From contig NZ_AP026867.1 of the NCBI RefSeq assembly GCF_026000115.1, positions 5,991,001 to 6,055,000 on the forward strand: a DNA stretch of 64,000 nt, in the 5' to 3' direction. The position numbers and the translations under genes are program-made. The notes under the pieces were generated by a model. That model was not told where the DNA came from. It searched no databases and saw only the letters and a list, made by a program, of their open reading frames with translations. Source of the stretch: Aureispira anguillae (GTDB lineage Bacteria; Bacteroidota; Bacteroidia; Chitinophagales; Saprospiraceae). Shown here piece by piece: positions 53,732 to 63,644 of the stretch (its first letter is position 1; the number at the start of each line of letters is the position of its first letter).

Positions 53732-54794
53732 AGGTAATTGCCGTTCCTTTTGGAATATCTGTCGTTAATTCTTTCCCAATAAAAAAGTCAAATTCTGCAC
53801 TCGTAACTCCTACACCAGGACGTTTAAACTCAAAGTCTTCAACGTTTATCACATCTCCTTTCTTTAAATCGACTAAAGCATAAGGAGAGCGACGGCCAAG
53901 TTTACGTTTTTCTCTAACATGAGAAGGAATGGTACGACGATAGCTCCCCATCGCAGTTTCAACATCTCTAATCGATTCAACAAAACGTTTAGCATCTTCC
54001 TTTTCTAAAGAAAAAGAGTGCTCACAACTTTTGGTTGTTCGATCTAAAGTAATCGTTTTTTCGATCATATCTGCTCCCAAAGCAACTGCTGCTATATCCA
54101 TATCCCAACCTGGAGAATGGTCGCTAAAAGCGATAGAGTAATTAGGAAACATATTTTTAAGCGTTGTAATCATACGAAGATGCACACTCTCCAACTTTGT
54201 TGGATAGCCTGACGGGCACATATGAATAATAATATTCGTACAACCAGCTTCTTCTGCTTCTATTACTGCACGCTCAATTTCCCAAATATCAGCATTACCA
54301 GTATCCAATTGAATACTTACATTTTTACTAGCACAATACTTAATAAACTCCAAATCATTGACATCGCCCGAATTGATTTTAATACTATCTATTCCCAACT
54401 CGTCAATAATAAAGTCTACCTCATCTTTGTACGTTGCAGTAGTAAACATCGTCAAACCAAGACTATCACAATAAGCCTTCAATTCTTTCCACTCTTCTTT
54501 TTCTAATTCCCTACGCTTTAGTACATCGTATAATGGTTCCGTAAATTCGATAAACTCTTCCTTACCATCTGCATCATATTGTAGGTATTTATAACTAAAT
54601 AGAACATCCTTTTTAGCCATTAATCGATCGGCATATAACAATTGATACTTAACTGCATTCGCTCCTGCTTCCTTAGCCATTTTGGCCAATTCTTTTGCAC
54701 TATCTATCCCTGAATGTGTTGGTCCTGCTTCTAAAACAATATAAGTCCCATTTTGGGATTGATCAATTACTATATTTTCAATTGTTGCTTTCAT
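53718..54794 (-). CDS. second NeuB-family nonulosonate synthase
   Basis: A 358-aa NeuB-type aldolase with an N-terminal TIM barrel (VLEAGPTHSGIDSAKELA, AVKYQLLYADRLM) and a C-terminal SAF domain (VDLKKGDVINVEDFEFKRPG). It differs from the PseI of this cluster: the usual KLQ is KYQ, and the first 20 residues are unusual. It sits beside pseF and not pseI. It may make a different nonulosonic acid (legionaminate-like or other) or act on a modified substrate. The exact product cannot be told from sequence. Confidence 0.8.
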   Translation of the reverse strand: MKATIENIVIDQSQNGTYIVLEAGPTHSGIDSAKELAKMAKEAGANAVKYQLLYADRLMAKKDVLFSYKYLQYDADGKEEFIEFTEPLYDVLKRRELEKEEWKELKAYCDSLGLTMFTTATYKDEVDFIIDELGIDSIKINSGDVNDLEFIKYCASKNVSIQLDTGNADIWEIERAVIEAEEAGCTNIIIHMCPSGYPTKLESVHLRMITTLKNMFPNYSIAFSDHSPGWDMDIAAVALGADMIEKTITLDRTTKSCEHSFSLEKEDAKRFVESIRDVETAMGSYRRTIPSHVREKRKLGRRSPYALVDLKKGDVINVEDFEFKRPGVGVTSAEFDFFIGKELTTDIPKGTAITYDNI

Positions 54795-54823
54795 ATCTTT
54801 CTTAAAATTTATTTTTGATGAAA

Positions 54824-55972
54824 CTAATGGTTCAATACCTGTGCAATAACAAAGTCTTGTTCCTCATCTGTTAACGTAGGATACATCGGAAGACTGATGC
54901 ATTGCTCATAATAAGCTTCTGCTGCTGGTAGATTCCATTTAGTTTCGTTTCTATTTTTGTAATAAGGTAATGTATGAACGGGGATATAGTGAATTTGAGC
55001 ATAGATTCCAACCGCTCTAAGTCGATCATAAAGCTCTTTCCTGTCTTTGACCAAAACAATGTACAAATGATAGGCATGTCCCCCATCCACAGGATGCTCT
55101 AAATGTTTTACAGCCCCTTCAAAGGCCTCATCATAACGTTTGGCAATTTGTCTACGTCGAGCCAATCCTGTTTCTGCCCGTTGCAACTGAGAAAGCCCTA
55201 ACGCACATAAGACATCAGGAATACGATAATTAAAACCCAACATTTGCATTTCATAATACCATCCACCATGGTTTTCTTCCAACACGTCTGGATTTTTGGT
55301 TATCCCATGCGTTCTCAACATCAATAACTTTTCATACAATGCTTTATCATTGGTAGTAATCATTCCTCCTTCTCCACAAGCAATATGTTTTACAGGATGA
55401 AAAGAAAAAATGGCTAAATCAGCATACACTCCATTGCCACAAAACTGTTTTTTACCTTGACTATCGGTAAAAAAACCACCTGGTGCATGGCAAGCATCTT
55501 CAATAATCCAAAGATTATGTTCAATAGCAAGTGCCTTGAGCGCTTCCAAATCCACAGCATAACCTGCAAAATCTACAGGAATAATTCCTTGATAGGTTCC
55601 CTTTGGCGCATTCTCCAAGAGCTGCCTTACCGATTCAATATCTATGGTCGCTGTTTTGGGATCTATATCGGCAAAACTTACCTTCCCTCCACAGTAACGC
55701 ACACAGTTGGCAGAAGCAGCAAATGTAATTGGTGTTGTGATTATATTAGACATTTCATTGACCCCTAAGGCCAAAGTGCACAAATGCAATGCTGCGGTTC
55801 CATTAGCCACAGCCACCGCATATTTTGCCCCCACATAATCCGCAAAAGCAGCCTCAAATTCATCAATCTTGGGTCCCTGAGTTAGATAAGGGTGTTGCAA
55901 GGTTTCTATAACAGCATCTATATCCGCTTGTGTTATATGCTGACGTCCATATGGAATATTTCTATTCTGCAT
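54824..55972 (-). CDS. pseC: UDP-4-amino-4,6-dideoxy-AltNAc transaminase PseC
   Basis: A 382-aa DegT/DnrJ/EryC1-family aminotransferase. IPYGRQHITQADIDAVIETL at the start matches PseC; the PLP-binding Lys is in FSFHPVKHIACGEGG. It puts the 4-amino group on the sugar from glutamate. It follows pseB (55-nt gap) and precedes the NeuB-like gene by 29 nt. Confidence 0.9.
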   Translation of the reverse strand: MQNRNIPYGRQHITQADIDAVIETLQHPYLTQGPKIDEFEAAFADYVGAKYAVAVANGTAALHLCTLALGVNEMSNIITTPITFAASANCVRYCGGKVSFADIDPKTATIDIESVRQLLENAPKGTYQGIIPVDFAGYAVDLEALKALAIEHNLWIIEDACHAPGGFFTDSQGKKQFCGNGVYADLAIFSFHPVKHIACGEGGMITTNDKALYEKLLMLRTHGITKNPDVLEENHGGWYYEMQMLGFNYRIPDVLCALGLSQLQRAETGLARRRQIAKRYDEAFEGAVKHLEHPVDGGHAYHLYIVLVKDRKELYDRLRAVGIYAQIHYIPVHTLPYYKNRNETKWNLPAAEAYYEQCISLPMYPTLTDEEQDFVIAQVLNH

Positions 55973-56027
55973 AAATGATAGGATAATCTAATTACGAAAA
56001 AACTTCTATATCAACGAGAAAAACATC

Positions 56028-57041
56028 TTAAACTGAAAAATCAGGATCTACATGTTCTGTAATTAAGTTTCTGATTTCTTCTACCGTCAACCATTCTGAA
56101 TTGGTTCCAGAATTATACTTAAAACCAGGCTCAACATCTTTGGCATTAAAATGCTTCATATAATCTTCTTTATTCCAAATAGGAACTTGCGGCAAGATGG
56201 CGTAGTATTTTCCTAAATCAACGGTCGTGTAAGAATCCGCAGACGTAATCATTTCTTCGTGAATTTTTTCACCAGGTCGAATGCCGACTACCTTTTGTTC
56301 TGCATTAGGAGCAATTGCTGTTGCAACATCTGTAATGCGATAAGAAGGGATCTTGGGTACAAAAATTTCACCACCCCAAGCATTATTAATGGCATCAATG
56401 ACCATCTCTACGCCCTCTATCAACGAAATGTTAAATCGAGTCATTCGAGTATCAGTGATTGGCAAGGTGCCCTCGTTTTGTTTCTTCATAAAAAATGGAA
56501 TAACAGAACCACGAGATCCCATTACATTACCATAACGAACAACCGAAAAACTTAAATCCCTACGTCCCTTCATGTTATTGGCTGCAATAAACAACTTATC
56601 TGAGCACAATTTAGTTGCTCCATACAAATTGATTGGAGCAGCAGCCTTATCTGTAGATAAAGCAACCACCTTTTTGATGTTGCAAGATAAAGCAGCTTGG
56701 ATGACATTATAAGCACCATTTACATTGGTCTTAATACATTCCATTGGATTGTATTCAGCCGTTGGCACCTGTTTTAATGCCGCAGCATGTACAATAATAT
56801 CAATTCCTTCACAAGCTCTCTTAAATCGATCTTCATCTCTAATATCCCCAATAAAATAACGCATAAAAGGGTACTTCTGAGTTGAGAAGGTCTGCGCCAT
56901 TTCAAATTGTTTTAGTTCATCTCTAGAATAAACAACAACTCGTTTTACATCTGGGTAACGCTCTATTACTGTTTGTATAAATTTTTTTCCAAAAGAGCCC
57001 GTTCCTCCTGTCACTAATAAAGCTTTTCCATTCAAATCCAT
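56028..57041 (-). CDS. pseB: UDP-GlcNAc 4,6-dehydratase (inverting) PseB
   Basis: A 337-aa extended SDR. TGGTGSFGKKF is at residues 11-21, catalytic Asp131-Lys132 in STDKAAAP and Tyr140-x3-Lys144 in LYGATK; the DK pair and YxxxK fit the inverting PseB of Helicobacter and Campylobacter. It converts UDP-GlcNAc to the 4-keto-altro sugar, the first step. It is the first gene of the cluster. Confidence 0.93.
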   Translation of the reverse strand: MDLNGKALLVTGGTGSFGKKFIQTVIERYPDVKRVVVYSRDELKQFEMAQTFSTQKYPFMRYFIGDIRDEDRFKRACEGIDIIVHAAALKQVPTAEYNPMECIKTNVNGAYNVIQAALSCNIKKVVALSTDKAAAPINLYGATKLCSDKLFIAANNMKGRRDLSFSVVRYGNVMGSRGSVIPFFMKKQNEGTLPITDTRMTRFNISLIEGVEMVIDAINNAWGGEIFVPKIPSYRITDVATAIAPNAEQKVVGIRPGEKIHEEMITSADSYTTVDLGKYYAILPQVPIWNKEDYMKHFNAKDVEPGFKYNSGTNSEWLTVEEIRNLITEHVDPDFSV

Positions 57042-57420
57042 AATACTTAAGTATAATTATCTTGTTTTTTTAATTAAATAATTTAGGGCAAAACTCAACC
57101 CCATTCAAATACTGACTACTGAGCTACATCGTCTTTTTACAACTGAACTTGATGTACAAACCAAATAATCAGTAGAGTGGCATTGTTTATTTTTCCTTAA
57201 AAATAATATGTTGCATCATTTGTAATTATGAGGAATAAGCGATCACTATTTATTAGAATATAGGCTAACAAAAATAGACATTTGTGCATAAAAGTGAAGT
57301 AATCTATCCAAAAAGAAGCAAATATTTAAGTAACTAAGCTTATTCCTTTTTGCTTCTTATTTACCTTTTGCCCTTAAAAAGGGCTCAGAAATATGCCTTT
57401 CAAATTATAAATGCCCACAA
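57042..57420. other. intergenic region upstream of pseB
   Basis: 379 nt. It probably holds the pse promoter, but the only -7-like box (57269-57276 on the minus strand) lacks a -33 partner. The terminator of the next leftward gene is at 57313-57358. No ORF. Confidence 0.5.
57308..57360 (-). terminator. possible terminator of the lipoprotein gene
   Basis: A 9-bp stem (AAGAAGCAA 57313-57321 with TTGCTTCTT 57350-57358) with T-rich tail on the minus strand, and a nearby small GCCC/GGGC hairpin (57371-57385). Confidence 0.45.
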
Positions 57421-58197
57421 TTAATTTTTCAATTTTTCAAACTCCTCTACAGAGTAAATATTAGAGAGTCGAGTCACTTCAGTGCTTTCTTCTCCTGCTA
57501 TTTTCTCTTCTGTATAAACCAAACCTAAACCTTTAGCATAAACCTCTACAACTGCTCGCTTTTGTTTCCAAAAACCACCTTCCTTTCGATTTTCAATATC
57601 GTACAAATCCATAGAAGTAAACGTTATTGCGTCTACTTCTTTCTCTTGATAAGTATAACGAATAAATTGATTAAATTTACGGTCACGAATTAATTTTACG
57701 GTCAAAAAATCTGGTGGCAATTTCATTTCACAAACAAAACGATAAGCCATAACAGAATCTAAAGAGGCCGAAAATGGAAATACTACATTTTGGCTTACCT
57801 CATTGGAGTATTCTTGAACCGCCTGTGTTGTGCTATCTTGAATTAAAAACTTATATTCTTGAGTAATTACCCCATCCTTAATGATCCATTCCTTAATATA
57901 TTGGTTCTGCTCGAAGTTAGGACCATAACGTTTCCAGATCAAGTATTGTTCTCCATTGGTCCCCTGTTCACTCTTTAGATGCCAATAATGTGATAAATAA
58001 ACCTCCTCCTCATGTACCACAACATATTCGTATACCTTGCCTTTGGTTAAAGTTTCTAGCGGAAAATAAAAGTCCTTGATATAGACATGGTTACTGTCTA
58101 CTGTTGGTGTTTCATCAGTGGGATTTTTTTCTTCTGGATTGGGGTTAGTACAACTAGATATGGATATAAAAAATAAAAAAATGAGTAGAAATTTCAT
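57421..58197 (-). CDS. lipoprotein of unknown function
   Basis: About 258 aa from the ATG at 58197. The signal ends in FISISSCTNPN, a lipobox Cys, and a Pro/Glu/Thr-rich linker follows (NPEEKNPTDETPTVD). The rest is beta-rich with motifs YEYVVVHEEEVYLSHYWHLK and YIKEWIIKDGVITQEYK. I do not recognise the family. It lies divergently to secA. Confidence 0.6.
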   Translation of the reverse strand: MKFLLIFLFFISISSCTNPNPEEKNPTDETPTVDSNHVYIKDFYFPLETLTKGKVYEYVVVHEEEVYLSHYWHLKSEQGTNGEQYLIWKRYGPNFEQNQYIKEWIIKDGVITQEYKFLIQDSTTQAVQEYSNEVSQNVVFPFSASLDSVMAYRFVCEMKLPPDFLTVKLIRDRKFNQFIRYTYQEKEVDAITFTSMDLYDIENRKEGGFWKQKRAVVEVYAKGLGLVYTEEKIAGEESTEVTRLSNIYSVEEFEKLKN

Positions 58198-58506
58198 CGA
58201 ACAATAATTATGAATCAGCAATATATTTTTTCCAAAACTAGAATTAAAGTGCCAAAAAGGCAATAAAAAAAAGCACTAATTGCCAATATGACATATATAA
58301 TACAGATGGAATAAAATGTGTTAGCAAAATTAAATGCTATATTTGCTAGACTAAGAAGTTGTTTAAGAACTTCTAATCAAAGAAGTCTGCCTCAAAACGT
58401 AGAAAAAGATATTTTGACTTCAACATTTTGAATTTCAAGAAGAAGATTATTCATTTTAAGTGATTGAAAGCTACCCTTGCCAATCGCTTCATAAACTAAA
58501 GAAAAC
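58198..58506. other. intergenic region between lipoprotein gene and secA
   Basis: 309 nt. It includes a TATATTTG box (58338-58345) for rightward transcription and an imperfect AGAAGTT/AACTTCT hairpin (58350-58370). Nothing else is seen. Confidence 0.45.
58338..58345 (+). promoter_or_regulatory. possible -7 box of secA
   Basis: TATATTTG fits TAnnTTTG; no TTG is found 19-21 nt upstream. The start codon is 162 nt further on, which leaves a long leader. Confidence 0.35.
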
Positions 58507-61500
58507 ATGTTTGGTTTTTTAAAGAAACTATTTGGTAATAAATACGATCGTGACATCAAAAGCATCATGCCTATTATAGATAAAATAAAGGACGAATATG
58601 CTAATTTGGCTAACGTCTCTAATGATGTTCTACGAAATAAAACGCTAGATTTTAGAAATCGTATTGCCGACTATCTTAAAGCCATTGACGAGGAAATTGC
58701 TGCTATCCAAGTAGATGTAGATGCCACAGAGGATGTCCTTAAAAAGCAAAGCTTATTTGCTGAAATTGATAAATTAAAAAAAGAAAGAGACGAGGAAATA
58801 GAAGGGGTTCTCAATGAAATTCTTCCTGAAGCTTTTGCTGTAGTAAAAGAAACTGCTCGCCGTTTTGCTCAAAATGAGACCTTGGAGGTAACTGCCACGG
58901 ATTTTGACCGAGAATTAGCCGCTAAACAAGCGAGTAGTGAGCATCCTTTTGTTGTTATCGATGGGGACAAAGCGATTTGGAAAAATTCTTGGATGGCTGC
59001 GGGTAACTTGGTTACTTGGAATATGGTTCACTACGATGTTCAATTAATTGGTGGTATTGTTTTGCATCAAGGTAAGATTGCTGAGATGGCAACTGGTGAG
59101 GGTAAAACCTTAGTTTCTACACTTCCTGCTTATCTCAATGGTTTGGCAGGCGAAGGTGTTCACTTAATTACGGTAAATGATTACCTAGCCAAACGTGATG
59201 CCGAGTGGATGGCTCCAATTCACAATTTCTTATTATTGACCGTAGACTGTATCGACAAATATAGACCGCATTCTCCTGAGCGTAAAGCTGCTTATCGTGC
59301 CGATATTACTTATGGTACCAACAATGAGTTTGGTTTTGATTATTTGCGTGATAACATGTCACACAAACCCGACGAAATAGTACAGCGCAAGTTTCATTTC
59401 ACGATGATTGATGAGGTAGATTCGGTCTTAATTGATGACGCTCGTACTCCTTTAATTATATCAGGTCCGACCGCTCAAGATAACCGTGCAGAGTTATTTA
59501 CAAATCTAAAACCTGCCGTTCAACAACTAGAAGCCGTTCAACGAAAATTAGTGGGTGAGTTGTTGCGTGAAGCCAAAAAATTAATTGCGGAAGGAAATAC
59601 TAGCGCTGAAGAAGGCGGTGGTGGATTGGCTCTTTTCCGTGCTTATCGTGGATTGCCCAAGCACCGTGCATTGATTAAATATTTGAGTGAACCTGGGATT
59701 ATGTTAATCATGCAGAAGACTGAGAACTTCTACATGGCAGAGCAATCTAAACACATGCCTAAGGCTGATGCACCACTCTATTTTGTTATTGAAGAAAAAA
59801 ATAGAAGTGTAGAACTAACCGACAATGGTCGTATGTTATTGGGCAAGGGTGCTGGAGACAATAGCCTATTTATAATGGATGATATTGGTGGCATTTTGGC
59901 TGATATTGACAAACAAACAGAACTAAGTCAAGAGGAGATTGTTAACCGTAAGGATGAAGCGTTGTTGGCTTTTCAAGCTAAAAATGAGCGCTTGCATGCC
60001 CTCCGTCAATTGTTAAAGGCTTATACTTTGTTCCATAGAGAGGATGAGTATGTTGTCATGAACAATGAGGTAAAAATTGTAGATGAGCAAACTGGACGTA
60101 TTATGGATGGTCGCCGTTTTTCGGATGGCTTGCACCAAGCGCTAGAGGCTAAAGAGAGTGTTAAAATCGAAAAGACAACACAAACTTATGCTACTATTAC
60201 CTTACAGAACTTTTTCCGTATGTACCACAAATTAGCGGGTATGACGGGTACTGCCGAAACAGAAGCGCAAGAGCTTTGGAATATTTACAAATTGGATGTT
60301 GTTGTGATTCCTACCAACAAACCAATTGTAAGAGATGATAGAAATGACTTGGTTTATAAAACGGAGCGAGAAAAGATCAACGCAATTATCAATGATGTTG
60401 TAGAGTTAACCAAAAAGGGGCAACCTGTATTAGTGGGTACCACTTCTGTTCAACAGTCTGAAATGTTGAGTCGTCTATTACAATTGCGTAAGATTGAACA
60501 CAATGTTTTAAATGCAAAGCAGCATGCTCGTGAGGCAGATGTTGTTGCAGAAGCAGGTAGACCTGGACAGGTTACCATTGCAACCAACATGGCTGGTCGT
60601 GGTACGGATATTAAAATTTCGGATGAAGTTAAAAAAGCAGGTGGTTTAGCAATTATTGGTACAGAACGTCATGATTCTAGACGGGTAGATAGACAATTGC
60701 GTGGTCGTGCTGGTCGTCAAGGAGATGTAGGTATGTCTCAATTTTATGTTTCTTTAGAGGACAAATTAATGCGTTTGTTTGGATCTGAACGAATCTCTAA
60801 ATTAATGGACTCGATGGGGCACCAAGAAGGGGAAGCATTGCAACACAAAATGATTACCAATGCGATTGAACGTGCTCAAAAAAGAATTGAAGAAAATAAC
60901 TTTGGTGTTCGAAAGCGTTTGTTGGAATACGATGACGTAATGAATATCCAACGTGAATCTATTTATAAAAAGCGTAACAATGCTTTGTATGGTGAACGTT
61001 TGGCCATTGATTTGAACGATATGTTTGATCAAGTAGCGGTTTCATTGGTTTCTGCACACAAAGCTACCAACGATTATACGGCCTTTACGCAAGATGTTAT
61101 CCGTTATTATGGTATTGAAACCAATATCACAAAAGACGAGTTTGTTAAAGAAAATGTCTTGGATAAATTGATGGATAGATTGTACAATCAAGCTGCTAGG
61201 GTGTACAAATCTAAGTTTGACGATATTGCTCAACGTTTGATGCCTATTATCAATAGAGTTTATAACGATCCCAACACCAATTATTTAAAAATAGGAATTC
61301 CTTTTACAGATGGAACTAAAGGAATGGAAATTGGTGCGGACTTAAAAGAAGCAATGGCCTCAAATGGTCAATCATTGGTTAATGATATCGAAAAATCGAT
61401 TACGCTTGGTTTGATTGATAATGCATGGAAAGAGCATCTTCGTGATTTGGATGAATTAAAAGATCAAACTCAATCTGCTTCTTTTGAACAAAAAGATCCT

Positions 61501-61845
61501 TTGGTTATTTACAAAATCCAAGCTTCTAAACTATATGAATTGTTCTTAGATAGAATTAGTAAAGAGATTACTAGTTTCTTGTTCAAAGGAGGAATTCCTA
61601 TCCATGAATCTGAAGATATTCACGAAGCGCAAGAAGTTGAAACAACCAATGAGGAATTACAAACCAATATTGAAGCGCAAAAGCAAGCCGAAGAAATGCA
61701 ACGCCAAGCCGCTAAAAATGCTGGTGGTACACAAACAATCGAAAAACCAAAGACCTTTAAGCGAGATGAGGCGAAAGTTAAACGCAACGATCCTTGTCCT
61801 TGTGGTAGTGGCAAGAAATTTAAACAGTGCCATGGTAAAAAATAA
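58507..61845 (+). CDS. secA: preprotein translocase ATPase SecA
   Basis: A 1112-aa SecA. The Walker A motif is G197-E198-G199-K200-T201 (MATGEGKTLVSTLP), DEVDSVLIDDARTPLIISG follows around residue 302, and the second nucleotide-binding domain has NMAGRGTDIK and GTERHDSRRVDRQLRGRAGR. It ends with the Zn-binding SEC-C tail CPCGSGKKFKQCHG. SecA drives Sec-dependent export of all the signal-peptide proteins here. It is longer than E. coli SecA (901 aa), mostly by N-terminal and mid-domain extensions, which is usual in Bacteroidota. Confidence 0.97.
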   Translation: MFGFLKKLFGNKYDRDIKSIMPIIDKIKDEYANLANVSNDVLRNKTLDFRNRIADYLKAIDEEIAAIQVDVDATEDVLKKQSLFAEIDKLKKERDEEIEGVLNEILPEAFAVVKETARRFAQNETLEVTATDFDRELAAKQASSEHPFVVIDGDKAIWKNSWMAAGNLVTWNMVHYDVQLIGGIVLHQGKIAEMATGEGKTLVSTLPAYLNGLAGEGVHLITVNDYLAKRDAEWMAPIHNFLLLTVDCIDKYRPHSPERKAAYRADITYGTNNEFGFDYLRDNMSHKPDEIVQRKFHFTMIDEVDSVLIDDARTPLIISGPTAQDNRAELFTNLKPAVQQLEAVQRKLVGELLREAKKLIAEGNTSAEEGGGGLALFRAYRGLPKHRALIKYLSEPGIMLIMQKTENFYMAEQSKHMPKADAPLYFVIEEKNRSVELTDNGRMLLGKGAGDNSLFIMDDIGGILADIDKQTELSQEEIVNRKDEALLAFQAKNERLHALRQLLKAYTLFHREDEYVVMNNEVKIVDEQTGRIMDGRRFSDGLHQALEAKESVKIEKTTQTYATITLQNFFRMYHKLAGMTGTAETEAQELWNIYKLDVVVIPTNKPIVRDDRNDLVYKTEREKINAIINDVVELTKKGQPVLVGTTSVQQSEMLSRLLQLRKIEHNVLNAKQHAREADVVAEAGRPGQVTIATNMAGRGTDIKISDEVKKAGGLAIIGTERHDSRRVDRQLRGRAGRQGDVGMSQFYVSLEDKLMRLFGSERISKLMDSMGHQEGEALQHKMITNAIERAQKRIEENNFGVRKRLLEYDDVMNIQRESIYKKRNNALYGERLAIDLNDMFDQVAVSLVSAHKATNDYTAFTQDVIRYYGIETNITKDEFVKENVLDKLMDRLYNQAARVYKSKFDDIAQRLMPIINRVYNDPNTNYLKIGIPFTDGTKGMEIGADLKEAMASNGQSLVNDIEKSITLGLIDNAWKEHLRDLDELKDQTQSASFEQKDPLVIYKIQASKLYELFLDRISKEITSFLFKGGIPIHESEDIHEAQEVETTNEELQTNIEAQKQAEEMQRQAAKNAGGTQTIEKPKTFKRDEAKVKRNDPCPCGSGKKFKQCHGKK

Positions 61846-61873
61846 AGCGCTTACGGTAAGATAAAATACAAGC

Positions 61874-61912
61874 ATGAGTCATCTCTTAAGTGAGATGACT
61901 CATTTTTTTTTG
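61874..61912. terminator. terminator of secA
   Basis: A perfect 12-bp stem (61874-61885 with 61892-61903), 6-nt loop and a run of T. It lies between convergent genes. Confidence 0.88.
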
Positions 61913-61924
61913 TTTATAGCCAAC

Positions 61925-62824
61925 TTAGTATTGTTTTAACACCTCAAATTCATCTTGTGCTAAGACCCATTCCTTATTTTGGAACAACCATTTTTCTTGG
62001 TAAATTTTTCCTTCGCCTATATTCATCGACCAATTCGAAGATAGTTGTGCGGTATTAGGAGTTAGCAGCTCAAAGGTTGGATTATGATAAATTAAATTCT
62101 TAGCTCCATTGTTTATCAATCCCTTCCAAAAACCTTGAATGGCCTCTTTATCGCTTAAATTAGCAAAAGGAACAGCATTCATAATAGCGTTTTGAGTATA
62201 TCCAGCTCCACAACTTGCGCTATTTTGTTGATTGAACCCCTTGATCCAATTTATAGAACGATGAATAAACGTTTCTAATAGTACATGTGCAGCAATTGGA
62301 TCGGTTGTATTTTCTTTTGGTTCCTTAAATTGTTCTAATACCTCAAAATCATCCAAGGTTAATTTCCATTTTCCTGCTTTCTTTTCCCATTTCTCCTGAT
62401 AAATTTTTCCATACCCAATATCCATTGACCAATCCGCAGATAAAAAACTAGTAGAGTCGTTAGCTACTTCTATTTTTACATTGGTATAAATCAAATTTGC
62501 TGCCCCTGAATGAATCAATGATTGCCAAAAATTGGTAATTTCTTCTTTTCCTTTCTTTCTTCCCAAAGGTATAGCATTTAGGATTGCATCATTGGCATAG
62601 CCTTCCACACAACCCGCTATATTTCCTTTATTAAATGCATTGATCCAGACTTTACTAGCCTCTAAAACTTCCAATGCGACTTGATGGTGTGCAGTAGGGC
62701 TATGTTCTTGATAAGCCTGCACATTTAAGGCTTTTTCTTCTACTCTTAAATTAGACTGACAAGCCATTAAATTCAACAGAATCCCTAAAATTGTAGTGCC
62801 AATTATTGTTCTCATTTTTTTCAT
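61925..62824 (-). CDS. lipoprotein with two tandem SnoaL-like domains
   Basis: About 299 aa from the ATG at 62824. The signal ends in ILLNLMACQSN (lipobox Cys). Two halves repeat the same pattern: first VWINAFNKGNIAGCVEGYAN to FWQSLIHSGAANLIYTN and SADWSMDIGYGKIYQEKW, second NWIKGFNQQNSASCGAGYTQ to FWKGLINNGAKNLIYHN and SSNWSMNIGEGKIYQEKW. This is the NTF2/SnoaL fold (DUF4440-like). It is an internal duplication. The Crp/Fnr gene upstream may control it. No enzyme role is certain. Confidence 0.8.
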   Translation of the reverse strand: MKKMRTIIGTTILGILLNLMACQSNLRVEEKALNVQAYQEHSPTAHHQVALEVLEASKVWINAFNKGNIAGCVEGYANDAILNAIPLGRKKGKEEITNFWQSLIHSGAANLIYTNVKIEVANDSTSFLSADWSMDIGYGKIYQEKWEKKAGKWKLTLDDFEVLEQFKEPKENTTDPIAAHVLLETFIHRSINWIKGFNQQNSASCGAGYTQNAIMNAVPFANLSDKEAIQGFWKGLINNGAKNLIYHNPTFELLTPNTAQLSSNWSMNIGEGKIYQEKWLFQNKEWVLAQDEFEVLKQY

Positions 62825-62908
62825 TGTTTTTAATAAAAATTGTGTTCCACACAAAGAAAATGAGAATCAGGCAGCCCAACCTGTGACTTTTGGCACAAGT
62901 CCAATGAT

Positions 62909-63523
62909 TTATTGGATGAGCCTAATTTCCTTTTGACCTAATTTGATTTTTCCATGCTGTTCTAGCTTTTTTAACAATCTAGAAACTACCTCTCTAGTTG
63001 TGCCCAGTTCTTTAGCAATTTGCTGGTGAGATTTGTTTAAAATATGCTTCTTTGATTCTGAAACGATATATTCAAACAAGCGATCTTTTAACGGTTTAAA
63101 AGCTAATTTTGAATAACTTTCTAAGAGTACTTTATAGCTTTCTTTATAGGTATGAATGGTAAAGTCATTCCACGATTTGTATTTTAGGTTCCAATCTCTA
63201 ACAAATCGCACAGGAATATTGAGGATGGTACAATCTCTTTCTACAATAGCATTAACATTGCTTTTGCAATCTTCAAAACAGGCAGACAAAGACAAAGTAC
63301 AGGTTTCCATATCATTCAAATAATAAATTAGAATTTCTCGATCTTCATTTTCCTGATATACTCGAACTTTTCCGCTCAGTACAATCTTTAACACCTTGAT
63401 AAATTGAGCATCTTTAATAATCAACTCTCCTTTCTTATGATTTGTTATCGTTGACTTTTCACGAAGTTCAATTTTAAGTGCCTCCTCCGTAATTGGTAGT
63501 TTATTGATAAAGGTATTTAACAT
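62909..63523 (-). CDS. Crp/Fnr family transcriptional regulator
   Basis: A 204-aa regulator with an N-terminal cyclic-nucleotide-binding-like domain (IVLSGKVRVYQENEDREILI) and a C-terminal winged helix (HQQIAKELGTTREVVSRLLKKL) whose recognition helix is TTREVVSRLL. Cysteines at CTLSLSACFEDC are present but not in the Fnr iron-sulfur pattern. It may bind a small ligand. It sits 85 nt upstream of the SnoaL-like gene in the same orientation. Confidence 0.87.
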   Translation of the reverse strand: MLNTFINKLPITEEALKIELREKSTITNHKKGELIIKDAQFIKVLKIVLSGKVRVYQENEDREILIYYLNDMETCTLSLSACFEDCKSNVNAIVERDCTILNIPVRFVRDWNLKYKSWNDFTIHTYKESYKVLLESYSKLAFKPLKDRLFEYIVSESKKHILNKSHQQIAKELGTTREVVSRLLKKLEQHGKIKLGQKEIRLIQ

Positions 63524-63644
63524 CTTTTTTTCTTTATGACTAAAAACATCACCATGAACATAAAAAGAAAATAATAGTTTTCTGCAAGTAGTATAAAGAG
63601 TTTGTTTTTAAACAAAATTACAATAGGGGTTACATTAGATAATG

